Assembly: GCF_025403375.1 (NCBI RefSeq)
Contig: NZ_JAMPTM010000004.1
Span: forward strand, 18,415-82,414
Direction: 5' to 3'
Source: Frankia gtarii
Lineage (GTDB): Bacteria > Actinomycetota > Actinomycetes > Frankiales > Frankiaceae
Length of the DNA: 64,000 nt
Position 1 is the stretch's first letter, and the number at the start of each line of letters is the position of its first letter. The translations under genes and the position numbers were made by a program. The notes beneath the pieces are model-generated. The model was given only the letters and a program-made list of their open reading frames with translations, made no database searches and had not been told where the DNA came from. This document shows positions 56,484 to 64,000 of the stretch, piece after piece.

Positions 56484-57761
56484 CTAGGACCCGGCGTTCG
56501 CCTCGGCCGCGATGCGGTCCATCTCGTGGCGGACGATGCCGTCGGGGGAATCGGCCGGCGGCGTCGGCAGGACGACCTGGCCGCCGGCCCGGCTTGGCAG
56601 CAGCACCACCGCCTTGGCCGGCGACGTCGTCACCCCCCGCTGGTTCTCCGCCCACACCTCGACCTCGACCTCGTTACGGACCTCGGCCTCGTTACGCTCG
56701 GACACCTGTCGCTTGTCCGTCACCCGACCCTTCAACCAGGTCGTGTCTCCCACGAAGTTGAACCGGCGGTGCTGCACCGAAAGCTTCCACAGCCAGCCTT
56801 CGTCACCGATCCAGTCCGTCAGCAGATGAGACAACCACGTCTCCCGCATGCCGCCGTAGTCATAGGACGTCGGCAACCCCAGTTCCTGCGCCCGCGCCGG
56901 TTCCCAGTGCAACCGCTGCACCGTGTCCGGAATATTCAGCGTGTTCGGCGGATACAGCCCCGGCGCCTTCGCCCGCACCCGGTACGCCAGCCGGAACGCA
57001 CCCGGCGGAGTGAGCTGCATCCCCCACCCCAGGTGCCACACCACCACGTCCGTCGTCGTCAACGGACCCTTCACCTTCGTCGGCAGCTCCTCCCCCACCA
57101 CCACGTCCTCGAAATACCGCGGCTCCCCACCGCGCCGCGACTCCGCCGCATACCAAGCATCAATCTCCGCCAACTGCTCCGCCGAATACGGCGCCGGCAG
57201 ATCATGCTCCTTCCTGCGTTCCCGCGACGTGTGCCGCTCCGCGTTGATCCAGGTGCCGCGCTGCAGACAGGTGGGCTCGCCGTGCTGGTTGGCGAAGACG
57301 AAGTCGTGGGTGACGTGCGCGGTGCGGCCGCCGAAGGAGCTGGGCTTCGCCACCACCCCGACCTGGGTACGCAGACAGCGCGCCCGGTCGCCGAGGACGA
57401 ACGGCCGCCACCACTCGAACTCCATCACCGCCTGGTAGGAACCCAGGCCCGCGAACGGGTCGCCCCTGAGCAACGCCTTCGTCTCCGGGTCGGGCCTGGG
57501 CGCCGCGTCCTCACCCATCGTGTACAGGAAGGTCGGCGGCGCGATGAGCGTCCCCCACCTGGTGCCCTTGCCATAGTCCGGATCGCAGTACAGCGGGTTG
57601 TCGTCCCCGTAGCCGTAGGCGAAGTGCCGGGAGGCGTCCCAGGTCACCTCGTAGTTGTGCGGCGGGTTCGGCAGGGGCTGCGGCACCCCGATCCGCCTGC
57701 GCGACCGTTCGAAGGCCGCATCCGTCAGGACACCGAAGCGCTCAGCACTCTCATCCACCAC
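56484..57761 (-). CDS. MaoC-like double-hotdog dehydratase
   Basis: A 425-residue protein of two hotdog folds. N-terminal 'NYEVTWDASRHFAYGYGDDNPLYCDPDYGKGTRWGTLIAPPTFLY' and C-terminal 'GPLTTTDVVVWHLGWG', '...VQHRRFNFVGDTTWLKGRVTDKRQVS' match the FAS1-dehydratase-region/MaoC type; D-N-P-L-Y carries the hydratase Asp. It hydrates enoyl-CoA esters in beta-oxidation-like pathways. GTG at 57761 is inside the operator and just three bases after a TATAAC -10, so translation is likely leaderless, possibly from the next GTG at 57758. Cooperation with the acyl-CoA dehydrogenases at 60-64 kb is likely. Confidence 0.8.
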   Translation of the reverse strand: MVDESAERFGVLTDAAFERSRRRIGVPQPLPNPPHNYEVTWDASRHFAYGYGDDNPLYCDPDYGKGTRWGTLIAPPTFLYTMGEDAAPRPDPETKALLRGDPFAGLGSYQAVMEFEWWRPFVLGDRARCLRTQVGVVAKPSSFGGRTAHVTHDFVFANQHGEPTCLQRGTWINAERHTSRERRKEHDLPAPYSAEQLAEIDAWYAAESRRGGEPRYFEDVVVGEELPTKVKGPLTTTDVVVWHLGWGMQLTPPGAFRLAYRVRAKAPGLYPPNTLNIPDTVQRLHWEPARAQELGLPTSYDYGGMRETWLSHLLTDWIGDEGWLWKLSVQHRRFNFVGDTTWLKGRVTDKRQVSERNEAEVRNEVEVEVWAENQRGVTTSPAKAVVLLPSRAGGQVVLPTPPADSPDGIVRHEMDRIAAEANAGS

Positions 57762-57785
57762 CTAGTTATAACAGATAACTAGGTG
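57759..57785. promoter_or_regulatory. Palindromic operator at the MaoC-like gene start
   Basis: Perfect 11-base arms, CACCTAGTTAT and ATAACTAGGTG, separated by five bases. It covers the -10 and the start codon of the MaoC-like gene, so binding must repress it. The same half-site recurs at 56189 (Liv promoter) and, with two mismatches, at 47011 (enoyl-CoA hydratase). Candidate binders: the FadR-type or TetR proteins of this region (45119 or 58614). Confidence 0.7.
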
Positions 57786-58028
57786 CCAACCCCGCCTCCC
57801 GCGGGGCCCGGCCGGCACCGAGGACTGCCCGTCCCGCCCGTCCCGCGAGGGCGGCGGGGCGGCACCGCGTCCGATGGGGCTCCCTCGGAGCCCCGAGCAA
57901 CGGTCGGGCCACGACCATCCGGCATAGCAGATCCGTTGCCGCAAGAGCCATCAAGGCTTACTTGGCTATTTAAGTCATGACCGACGTCCGACCGTGAGGG
58001 CCGTTCACCCGGAGTTTCACAGAACCAG

Positions 58029-58503
58029 GTGAAGCCGGGTTTCGTCTATTACGTCCGGCAGAGCGACGGTACGAAGGCCGTCCTGTCCTTCACCGGGTAC
58101 GACACAAGCCTGTTGCGACAGCTCGGCCCGGTGATGGCCGGGGTGTCGATCCCGCTGTACTTCCTGCCGTTCGAGGCCGACGGCCCACCGCTGGTGGAGT
58201 ACCGCAACGCCGTGCGCCAGTATGCGTCCCAGCTCAGCTCGCCCGACCAGGAGTTCGCGCTGCGCTCCTACATCGAGACCGACCTGTTCCTGCGTGGCCT
58301 GCAGGAGGCCGGGCCCTGCCCGACGCGCGAGTCCTTCATCCGCAACCTGCACAACGTCTCGAACTACAACGCCCGCGGGCTGATCGCGCCGATCAGCATC
58401 AGGGATGACTTCGGTCGGCAGCAGACCTGCTACGCCTTCGTTCGGGCGAACGCCGAGGCGACCGCCTTCGAGGTGACGCAGAGACAGCTCTGCGGGAAAA
58501 TCC
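58029..58503 (+). pseudogene. Branched-chain-type substrate-binding protein, C-terminal fragment
   Basis: The frame encodes 'GVSIPLYFLPFEADGPPLVEYRNAV', then 'EFALRSYIETDLFLRGLQEAGPCPTRESFIRNLHNVSNYNARGLIAPISI', up to 'AFEVTQRQLCGK', the C-terminal lobe of a type-1 binding protein. The signal peptide and first lobe are absent. Homology stops near 58503 with no stop codon there, so the end is also damaged. It is a decayed relative of the binding protein at 50626. Confidence 0.7.
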
Positions 58504-58613
58504 GGCCCGGCGCCAGGGTGAGCTGGCCGTGCAGCCCCGGGGGCGACCCGTGCCGTGACCGGGGCGCGACGGGCGGCGTCTCACCTGGTAATCGTCTCGG
58601 TCGCCCGCCCGGC

Positions 58614-59327
58614 TCACCCGTGCAACGGCGCGACCGCGCCCATCGCCTCGTCGAGCAGTGCCGCGAGCGACGCGTGACCGCCTGCGTCGCACCATGCGCT
58701 CTGGGCGGCGTCGAGGCAGGCCAGCGCGGCCGCGACGACGGCCGCGGCGCGCCGCTCCACCCCGCTACCAGCCCGCTCGTCGGCGGCGGGCGGCCCAGCC
58801 GCCGGCGCCGCCCCCGCCGACGGGCTGAAACCCGCCGACGAACCAGAATCCGCCGACGAACCAGAACCGGCCGGGACGGCCGTGCGGCTGAGACGATCGA
58901 TCACGCCGGGCACCAGCAGCTCCCGCCACCGGGCCTGCTTCTCCAGGTGCGCGGCCTTGAGCGCCGGGGTCTCGTGCAGCATCCGCAGCAGGACGAACGT
59001 GCGCCCCGGATCGAGGCGGTTGCGCTCCTCGACGAGGTCGAAGGCGCGGCGCAACGCCAGCCACGCGCCCTCCTGCGGCGGGCGCTGCCCGACGGCGTCG
59101 GCGAGCGCCCGGCCGAACGCCTCGAAGTTGACCAGGATCACCTCCTCCTTCGACGCGAAGTAGCGGAAGAAGCTGCGTTTGGACAGGCCGGCGGCGGAGG
59201 CGATCTGGTCGATCGTGGTGGCGTCGTAACCCTGCTCGGCGAACAGGCTCATCGCCACGGTCATGAGCTCGGAGCGCACGGCCCGGCGGGTGCGTTCCCG
59301 CAGGCCTGGAGGCGGCTCCATCATCAT
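58614..59327 (-). CDS. TetR-family regulator
   Basis: A 237-residue TetR protein. HTH at residues ~22-60 ('MTVAMSLFAEQGYDATTIDQIASAAGLSKRSFFRYFASKEEVIL'). An Ala/Ser/Gly/Pro linker with the repeat ADSGSSAG is inserted near residues 155-185. Start may be the third ATG of ATGATGATG. It is divergent from the SDR gene at 59496. Likely controls that gene, and could also bind the shared palindrome of the acyl-CoA genes. Confidence 0.8.
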   Translation of the reverse strand: MMMEPPPGLRERTRRAVRSELMTVAMSLFAEQGYDATTIDQIASAAGLSKRSFFRYFASKEEVILVNFEAFGRALADAVGQRPPQEGAWLALRRAFDLVEERNRLDPGRTFVLLRMLHETPALKAAHLEKQARWRELLVPGVIDRLSRTAVPAGSGSSADSGSSAGFSPSAGAAPAAGPPAADERAGSGVERRAAAVVAAALACLDAAQSAWCDAGGHASLAALLDEAMGAVAPLHG

Positions 59328-59495
59328 CCGCCGATGGTACGCCGTGACGCACCTGTCATCGAGTGACGTTTTCGGCGTACGGTGTTGCGAGTAGTGGTCG
59401 TCGCCAGGCCATCAACGCCGGCAGACCGGGCAGACCGGGCAGCAGGAACAGACCCGGCAGCCAGCAACAGGCCCAGCAGCCAGGAAGGGAACACC

Positions 59496-60326
59496 ATGAG
59501 CAAGGTGTGGTTCGTGACCGGAGCGTCCAGGGGCTTCGGCCGCGTGTTCGTGGAGTCCGCGGTGCGGGCCGGCGACCAGGTGGTCGCCACCGCCCGCAAG
59601 ATCGACGCAGTGGCCGACCTGGCCCGGGACCACGGCGACGCCGTGCTGCCGCTCGCGCTGGACGTCACGGACCGGGCCGCCGTCGATACGGCGGTCAAGG
59701 CGGCGGTCGACCGCTTCGGCCGGCTCGACGTCGTCGTGAACAACGCGGGCTACGGCCACTTCGGCGCGGTCGAGGAGCTCACCGAGAGCGACATCCGCGA
59801 CCAGCTGGAGACGAACTTCTTCGGCGCCCTGTGGGTCACCCAGGCGGTGCTGCCGCAGCTGCGGTCGCAGGGCAGCGGGCACATCATCCAGATCTCCACG
59901 ATCGGCGGGATCGCCGCCTTCCCCTCCCTCGGCGCCTACCACGCGTCGAAGTGGGCGCTGGAGGGACTCAGCGAGTCCCTCGCCCAGGAGGTCGCCGCCT
60001 TTGGGATCAAGGTGACCCTCGTCGAGCCGGGCGGTTACAGCACCGACTGGTCCGGGTCCTCGGCGGTGCACTCGGCGCCGTCGCCGACGTACGACAACCT
60101 GCGTAAGGCGATGGCCGAGCGGCGCGCGGGCGGCGGGATGGCGATCGGGGATCCGGCCGCGACCGGAGCGGCCCTACTGAAGATCGTCAACGCCGAGAAC
60201 CCACCCCTGCGGGTGCTGTTCGGCACCCCGCCCACCCAGATCGTCAAGGCGGTCTACCAGCAGCGGCTGGACACCTGGGCGCAGTGGGAGCAGGTCTCGA
60301 TCGAGGCCCAGGGCCAGGGCAGCTAG
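59496..60326 (+). CDS. Short-chain dehydrogenase/reductase
   Basis: A 276-residue classical SDR. TGASRGFGR at the N-terminus (coenzyme), NNAGYGHFGAVEEL, catalytic Ser in 'IISTIGG' region and Tyr-x-x-x-Lys in 'YHASKWALEGLSESL'. It matches SDRs annotated as oxidoreductases of unknown substrate (similar to YbbO/retinol-type). GGAAGGGAACACC before the ATG. Regulated by the divergent TetR is likely. Confidence 0.85.
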   Translation: MSKVWFVTGASRGFGRVFVESAVRAGDQVVATARKIDAVADLARDHGDAVLPLALDVTDRAAVDTAVKAAVDRFGRLDVVVNNAGYGHFGAVEELTESDIRDQLETNFFGALWVTQAVLPQLRSQGSGHIIQISTIGGIAAFPSLGAYHASKWALEGLSESLAQEVAAFGIKVTLVEPGGYSTDWSGSSAVHSAPSPTYDNLRKAMAERRAGGGMAIGDPAATGAALLKIVNAENPPLRVLFGTPPTQIVKAVYQQRLDTWAQWEQVSIEAQGQGS

Positions 60327-60366
60327 ACGAGTGAGGTCGCGACCGGTCGTTACCGGCCGCCGACCT

Positions 60367-61431
60367 TCAGCCGGCGGTGGCGATCAGGTGCTCTCGGTGC
60401 TGGCGGGGCGTGCCGCGGACCAGCTCGTCGACCTTGATCCGACGCAGGAACAGGTGTAAGTCGTGCTCCCAGGTGAAGCCCATGCCGCCGTGGAGCTGCA
60501 GCGCCGTGCTGGCCGCGCGGCTGGTCCCCTCCCCGGCCACGGAGCCCGCGACCGCGACGGCGGTGCCGGCGACGACCAGATCGCCGCTGTCGAGCGCGCG
60601 GGCGGCGTCGTGGCCGCAGAGCCGCGCCGCCTCGATGTCGACGGCCATGGTCGCCGCGTGGTGCTTGACCGCCTGGAACGATCCGACCGGCCGGCCGAAC
60701 TGCTCGCGTTCCTTGACGTACCCGACGGTCATGTCCAGCAGGCGGCCGGCGGCGCCGACCGCGTCCAGGATGTGGATGAGCGCCAGGGCCTGGTCCAGGG
60801 TCTCGGCGAGGCCCGCGCCGACCCGGGCCCAGTCACCCGCCGGAACCGCGACGCCGTGCAGGTCGACGGCGGCGATGTCCCGACTCAGGTCGAGGGTGGT
60901 GCGGGCGGTACGGGTGGCGCTCGCGGCGGGAACGAGCGCGAGGGCGCGGTCGTCGTCGAGGGCGGCGCTGACCAGCAGCCACGCGGCGCCAAGTCCGCCG
61001 ACGACGGCGGCTGCCCGGCCGGCGAGGGTGAGCGTGCCGTCGGCTCCGGGCCCGCCGCTGATCGCGGCGTCGTCCGGCTCGGCCGCGGCCGGAACCGCAA
61101 GCGCCGCGCCGTCGGCCACCGCGTCGGACACGGCCGCCCCGATACCGATCTGGTCGAGCAGGCGGGCGACCAGGGCGGCCTGGCCGAGCGGCAGCGGCGA
61201 CCCGGCGCGGCCGAGTTCCTCCACGACGACCGCGAGATCGGCGAAGGTCCCCCCCTCGGCGGGCCGCAGCAGCGAGGTGAGTCCGAGTTCGGCGGCGGCG
61301 CGCACGTCGTCCGCGGAGTAGAGCGCCGCGAGCGCCGCGCCGTCGGCCCGGGCCGCGGCCAGATCGGTGCGTTTCGCGAGCCAGTCGCGGGCGGCGTCGG
61401 CCAGGCTGATCTGTTCGTCGCTGAGAAGCAT
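60367..61431 (-). CDS. Acyl-CoA dehydrogenase (short, FadE-type, lacks the usual catalytic Glu)
   Basis: A 354-residue ACAD. 'GYVKEREQFGRPVGSFQAVKHHAATMAVDIEAARL' binds FAD; the C-terminus is 'LHGGMGFTWEHDLHLFLRRIKVDELVRG', not the GGT/SSEI motif that carries the catalytic Glu in its two neighbours. In actinobacteria such subunits pair with a Glu-bearing ACAD to form heterotetramers. Its partner would be the gene at 61568. ATG start, weak ribosome site. Confidence 0.8.
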   Translation of the reverse strand: MLLSDEQISLADAARDWLAKRTDLAAARADGAALAALYSADDVRAAAELGLTSLLRPAEGGTFADLAVVVEELGRAGSPLPLGQAALVARLLDQIGIGAAVSDAVADGAALAVPAAAEPDDAAISGGPGADGTLTLAGRAAAVVGGLGAAWLLVSAALDDDRALALVPAASATRTARTTLDLSRDIAAVDLHGVAVPAGDWARVGAGLAETLDQALALIHILDAVGAAGRLLDMTVGYVKEREQFGRPVGSFQAVKHHAATMAVDIEAARLCGHDAARALDSGDLVVAGTAVAVAGSVAGEGTSRAASTALQLHGGMGFTWEHDLHLFLRRIKVDELVRGTPRQHREHLIATAG

Positions 61432-61469
61432 GTCGCCGGGTCCTTCCCCCGACCGCAGCGGTCGGGCAC

Positions 61470-61566
61470 GCAGGTCGTCAGGGCCAGCAGGTCGTCAGGG
61501 CCAGCAGGTCGTCAGGGCCAGCAGGTCGTCAGGGCCAGCAGGGCGTCAGGGCCAGCAGGGCGTCGG
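61470..61566 (-). repeat. 17-base tandem repeat between acyl-CoA dehydrogenase genes
   Basis: About 5.7 copies of GCAGGTCGTCAGGGCCA, the last with a T to G change, fill the 136-base gap between two acyl-CoA dehydrogenase genes. The array ends two bases from the stop of the gene at 61568. A period of 17 would not keep a reading frame. Copy number likely varies between strains. Confidence 0.85.
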
Positions 61567-61567
61567 G

Positions 61568-62755
61568 CTAGCGGGGCAGGCCGAGGGCGCGTTCGGCGAT
61601 GAGGTTGCGCATGATCTCCGAGCTGCCGCCGGCGATCGTGTACGCGCGGGCGTAGAGGTAGGCGTCCTGCCAGCGGCCGCTGTCGACGGCGTCGGTGTCG
61701 CCCTCGGTGAGGATGCCGCGCGCGCCGAGCAGGTCCACGGCGAACTCGTTCAGCCGCAGGTTGAGTTCGCTGAACCACAGCTTCCCCGCCGGGGCGTCGA
61801 TCACCCGTTCCCGGCCGGCCCGCCAGCGGGTGAAGGAGGACTGCCCGAGCAGCGCGCAGGCGCGGATCTCGGCCCGCAACGCGCCGAAGCGCTGGCGGAC
61901 GTCGGCCTGTTCCAGCGCCGGCCGACCGTCGATCTCGATCTTCTGCGCGAGCGCGTGCAGGTCCTCCCAGGCGAGCTGGAGGTCGACGACCGCGGCGCTG
62001 ACGCCGTTGCGCTCCTCGGCCAGCGACGCGTTCGCGACGATCCAGCCCTGGCCGGGCCGGCCGATCACGGCGGCGGCCGGGATTCGCACCCCGTCGAGGA
62101 ACACCTCGTTGAAGTCGGAGGTGCCGGTGAGTTCGCGCAGCGGCCGGACGTCGATGCCCGGGGTGTCCATGTCGATCGCGAACGCGGTGATGCCCTTGTG
62201 CTTGGGCGCGTCCGGGTCGGTGCGGGCGAGCAGGTATCCGCGGTCGGCCCAGTGGCCGTTGGTGGTCCACACCTTCTGGCCGGTCACGACATAGTCGTCG
62301 CCGTCGGCCACCGCCCGGGTCCGCATTCCGCCCAGGTCGCTGCCCGCGTCGGGCTCGCTGAACAACTGGCACCACAGGTCGTCGCAGGAACGGATGGCGG
62401 GCAGCAGCCGGGCCTGCTGCTCGTCGCTGCCGAAGCGGATCAGGGCGCTGGCCGCCAGGGCGTTGCCACCCAGCTGCATCGGGGCGCGGGCCCGCGCGAT
62501 CTCCTCGGCGACGACGACGTCACGCCGCGGGTCATGCCCGGCGTCGCCGCCGAACTCCACCGGCCAGTCGGCGCCGAAGTAGCCCGCCTCGAACAGCGCG
62601 GCGATCCAACGCCGCAGCTCGGCGAGTTCCTCGGCGTTCTCCGGGCTGCGCACCCCCGCCCTGGCCGCCCGACCCGGCGCGTGGCCGGCGACGAACGCCC
62701 GCACCTGCGCCCGGAACTCCCCCAGCTCGGTCCCTGAACCCCAGTCCACGCTCAT
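61568..62755 (-). CDS. Acyl-CoA dehydrogenase (FadE-type, catalytic Glu present)
   Basis: A 395-residue ACAD: 'CDDLWCQLFSEPDAGSDLGGMRTRAV' and 'DYVVTGQKVWTTNGHWADRGYLLARTDPDAPKHKGITAF' bind FAD, and the C-terminus 'AGGSSEIMRNLIAERALGLPR' carries the catalytic Glu (SSEI). ATG 62755 has GGAGCAGGAG upstream. Likely partner of the shorter ACAD at 60367 in an alpha2beta2 enzyme. Confidence 0.85.
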   Translation of the reverse strand: MSVDWGSGTELGEFRAQVRAFVAGHAPGRAARAGVRSPENAEELAELRRWIAALFEAGYFGADWPVEFGGDAGHDPRRDVVVAEEIARARAPMQLGGNALAASALIRFGSDEQQARLLPAIRSCDDLWCQLFSEPDAGSDLGGMRTRAVADGDDYVVTGQKVWTTNGHWADRGYLLARTDPDAPKHKGITAFAIDMDTPGIDVRPLRELTGTSDFNEVFLDGVRIPAAAVIGRPGQGWIVANASLAEERNGVSAAVVDLQLAWEDLHALAQKIEIDGRPALEQADVRQRFGALRAEIRACALLGQSSFTRWRAGRERVIDAPAGKLWFSELNLRLNEFAVDLLGARGILTEGDTDAVDSGRWQDAYLYARAYTIAGGSSEIMRNLIAERALGLPR

Positions 62756-62823
62756 GACTCCTGCTCCAACCCGACGACGACACGTTGCCAGCGGCGGTCC
62801 GGCCGCGCGGCCCACAGCGGCCC

Positions 62824-63966
62824 TCACACGCCCAGCGAACGACCGATGATCTCCTTCATGATCTCCGTCGTGCCGCCGTAGATGGTCTGAATGCGGGCAT
62901 CCGTGAACGCCCGCCCGACGGGGTACTCCGACATGTAGCCGTACCCGCCGTGCAGCTGCAGGCAGCGGTCGACGACCTTCTGCTGCAGCTCGGAGGCCCA
63001 CCACTTCGCCTTGGAGGCGTCGACGGTGGTCAGCTTCTCCTCGAACGACGCCTTCAGGCAGCGGTCGATGTACACCTGGGCGATGTCGATCTCGGTGGCG
63101 AGCTCGGCCAGCAGGAAACGGTTGTGCTGGAAGCTGCCGATCGGCTGGCCGAAGGCGGTACGGGTCCTGGTGTACTCCAGCGTGGAGTCGAACACCGCCC
63201 TCGCCCCGGCGACCGCCGAGATCGCGATCGACAGCCGCTCCTCGGGCAGGTTCTCCATCAGGTGGACGAACCCGCCGCCCAGCTTGCCCAGCACGTTGCG
63301 GGCCGGCACCCGGACGCCGTCGAAGAACAGCTCGGCGGTGTCCTGTGCGTGCAGGCCGATCTTGTCGAGGTTGCGGCCACGGGAGAAGCCGGGCATGTCC
63401 CGCTCCACGACGAGCAGGGAGATGCCGCGGCTGCCGGCGGCCGGGTCGGTCCGCGCCACGACGATGACATAGTCGGAGTGGATCCCGTTCGTGATGAACG
63501 TCTTGGCGCCCGAGACGAGCCAGTCGTCACCGTCGCGCACCGCGGAGGTACGGATGCCCTGCAGGTCGCTGCCGGCACCCGGCTCGGTCATCCCGATCGC
63601 CCAGATCGCCTCGCCGGAGGCGAACCCGGGCAGCCAGCGCGCCTTCTGCTCGTCGTCGGGCAGCCGGCTCAGGTAGGAGCCGACGACGTCGTTGTGCAGC
63701 AGGAAACCCGGACCGGTGGCGAACGCGGCCGCGAGCTCCTCGGCGACGACGGCGTTGAACCGGAAGTCACGAACCCCGCCGCCACCGAACTCCTCGGCGA
63801 TGTTGAACCCGATGACCCCGTGCTTGGCCGCCTTGGCGAACACCGTCCGGTCGACGATCCCCTCGGCCTCCCACCCGGCGTGATACGGGGTGATCTCGCG
63901 GGCGACGAACTCCCGGACGACCTCCCGGAACTGCCGGTGCTCGTCCTCGAAAATCTCGCGTTCCAC
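62824..63966 (-). CDS. Acyl-CoA dehydrogenase
   Basis: A 380-residue ACAD of the common mitochondrial-like type: 'IWAIGMTEPGAGSDLQGIRTSAVRDGDDWLVSGAKTFITNGIHSDY', 'TRTAFGQPIGSFQHNRFLLAEL' and 'YGYMSEYPVGRAFTDARIQTIYGGTTEIMKEIIGRSLGV' with the catalytic Glu in GGTTEI. Leftward, first in a run of three ACAD genes. GTG start behind GAGGAAAGAG; the gene start is 35 bases from the window edge, so the promoter is outside. It dehydrogenates short- to medium-chain acyl-CoAs. Confidence 0.88.
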   Translation of the reverse strand: MEREIFEDEHRQFREVVREFVAREITPYHAGWEAEGIVDRTVFAKAAKHGVIGFNIAEEFGGGGVRDFRFNAVVAEELAAAFATGPGFLLHNDVVGSYLSRLPDDEQKARWLPGFASGEAIWAIGMTEPGAGSDLQGIRTSAVRDGDDWLVSGAKTFITNGIHSDYVIVVARTDPAAGSRGISLLVVERDMPGFSRGRNLDKIGLHAQDTAELFFDGVRVPARNVLGKLGGGFVHLMENLPEERLSIAISAVAGARAVFDSTLEYTRTRTAFGQPIGSFQHNRFLLAELATEIDIAQVYIDRCLKASFEEKLTTVDASKAKWWASELQQKVVDRCLQLHGGYGYMSEYPVGRAFTDARIQTIYGGTTEIMKEIIGRSLGV

Positions 63967-64000
63967 GGGCGTCTCTTTCCTCGGCGGGGGCGGGTTACGG

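Noticed and set aside
58503..59366. Extension of the binding-protein fragment to 59366
   Set aside because: Homology ends at ~58503; the rest is antisense to the TetR gene.

Overview
The window is very GC-rich, GC-biased at third codon positions, uses GTG starts often and packs genes into ATGA/GTGA-coupled operons. It carries actinobacterial hallmarks: a SAV_2336-type/NB-ARC/TPR giant protein, a DUF574 methyltransferase, many luciferase-like flavin monooxygenases, and short leader peptides ahead of sulfur genes. A Frankia-like or related filamentous actinomycete is the best guess; no rRNA or other marker gene is present to confirm it. No rRNA, tRNA or CRISPR array was seen.

Region 1 (1-15.7 kb) is an accessory island. 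A VMAP-C protein, a MoxR-type AAA+ ATPase and a 1477-residue vWA-like/NB-ARC/TPR protein (FxSxx-system TPR type) form a tightly coupled plus-strand operon. A few kilobases on, pointing the other way, lie a TIR effector with an effector-associated N-terminus, a 63-residue candidate RiPP precursor with a strong Shine-Dalgarno, and an HExxH-domain peptide-modification enzyme (TIGR04267 type). A TetR/quinone-oxidoreductase pair with its own near-consensus promoter and twin operators sits between the two halves like an insert. This composite conflict/RiPP island is the most likely undescribed system here. A conserved small gene at 15150 carries an in-frame amber codon.

Region 2 (15.7-43.2 kb) is dominated by organosulfur acquisition: an SsuD-like monooxygenase, two NtaA/SnaA/DszA-type monooxygenases, a third luciferase-like enzyme, a complete dipeptide-type ABC transporter, an iron/2-oxoglutarate-type oxygenase, MetY sulfhydrylase and, further on, another luciferase-like enzyme, a flavin-free reductase, a GNAT acetyltransferase and an M20 deacylase. 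Short ORFs resembling actinobacterial cysteine-linked leader peptides precede three of these units. The set looks like import, N-acetylation, C-S oxidation and deacetylation of sulfur compounds followed by sulfide capture. Between the two sulfur blocks lie MscL, a LysR fragment with a possible IS scar, an ABM-domain protein, an old-yellow-enzyme/MerR pair, a threonine dehydratase fragment and a siderophore-interacting protein under an iron box.

Region 3 (43-64 kb) holds signalling and acyl-CoA catabolism: a PAS/GAF/SpoIIE phosphatase, a FadR-type regulator, an enoyl-CoA hydratase, a decayed glycosyltransferase-GtrA gene, a nearly gene-free 1.35 kb stretch, a LuxR-type regulator, a branched-chain-type ABC importer in which both permeases and one ATPase are fused in one 980-residue protein, a MaoC-like hydratase, a TetR/SDR pair and three acyl-CoA dehydrogenases. 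A palindromic operator at the hydratase promoter recurs in weaker form at the importer and the enoyl-CoA hydratase, suggesting one regulon that imports and degrades a carboxylic acid.
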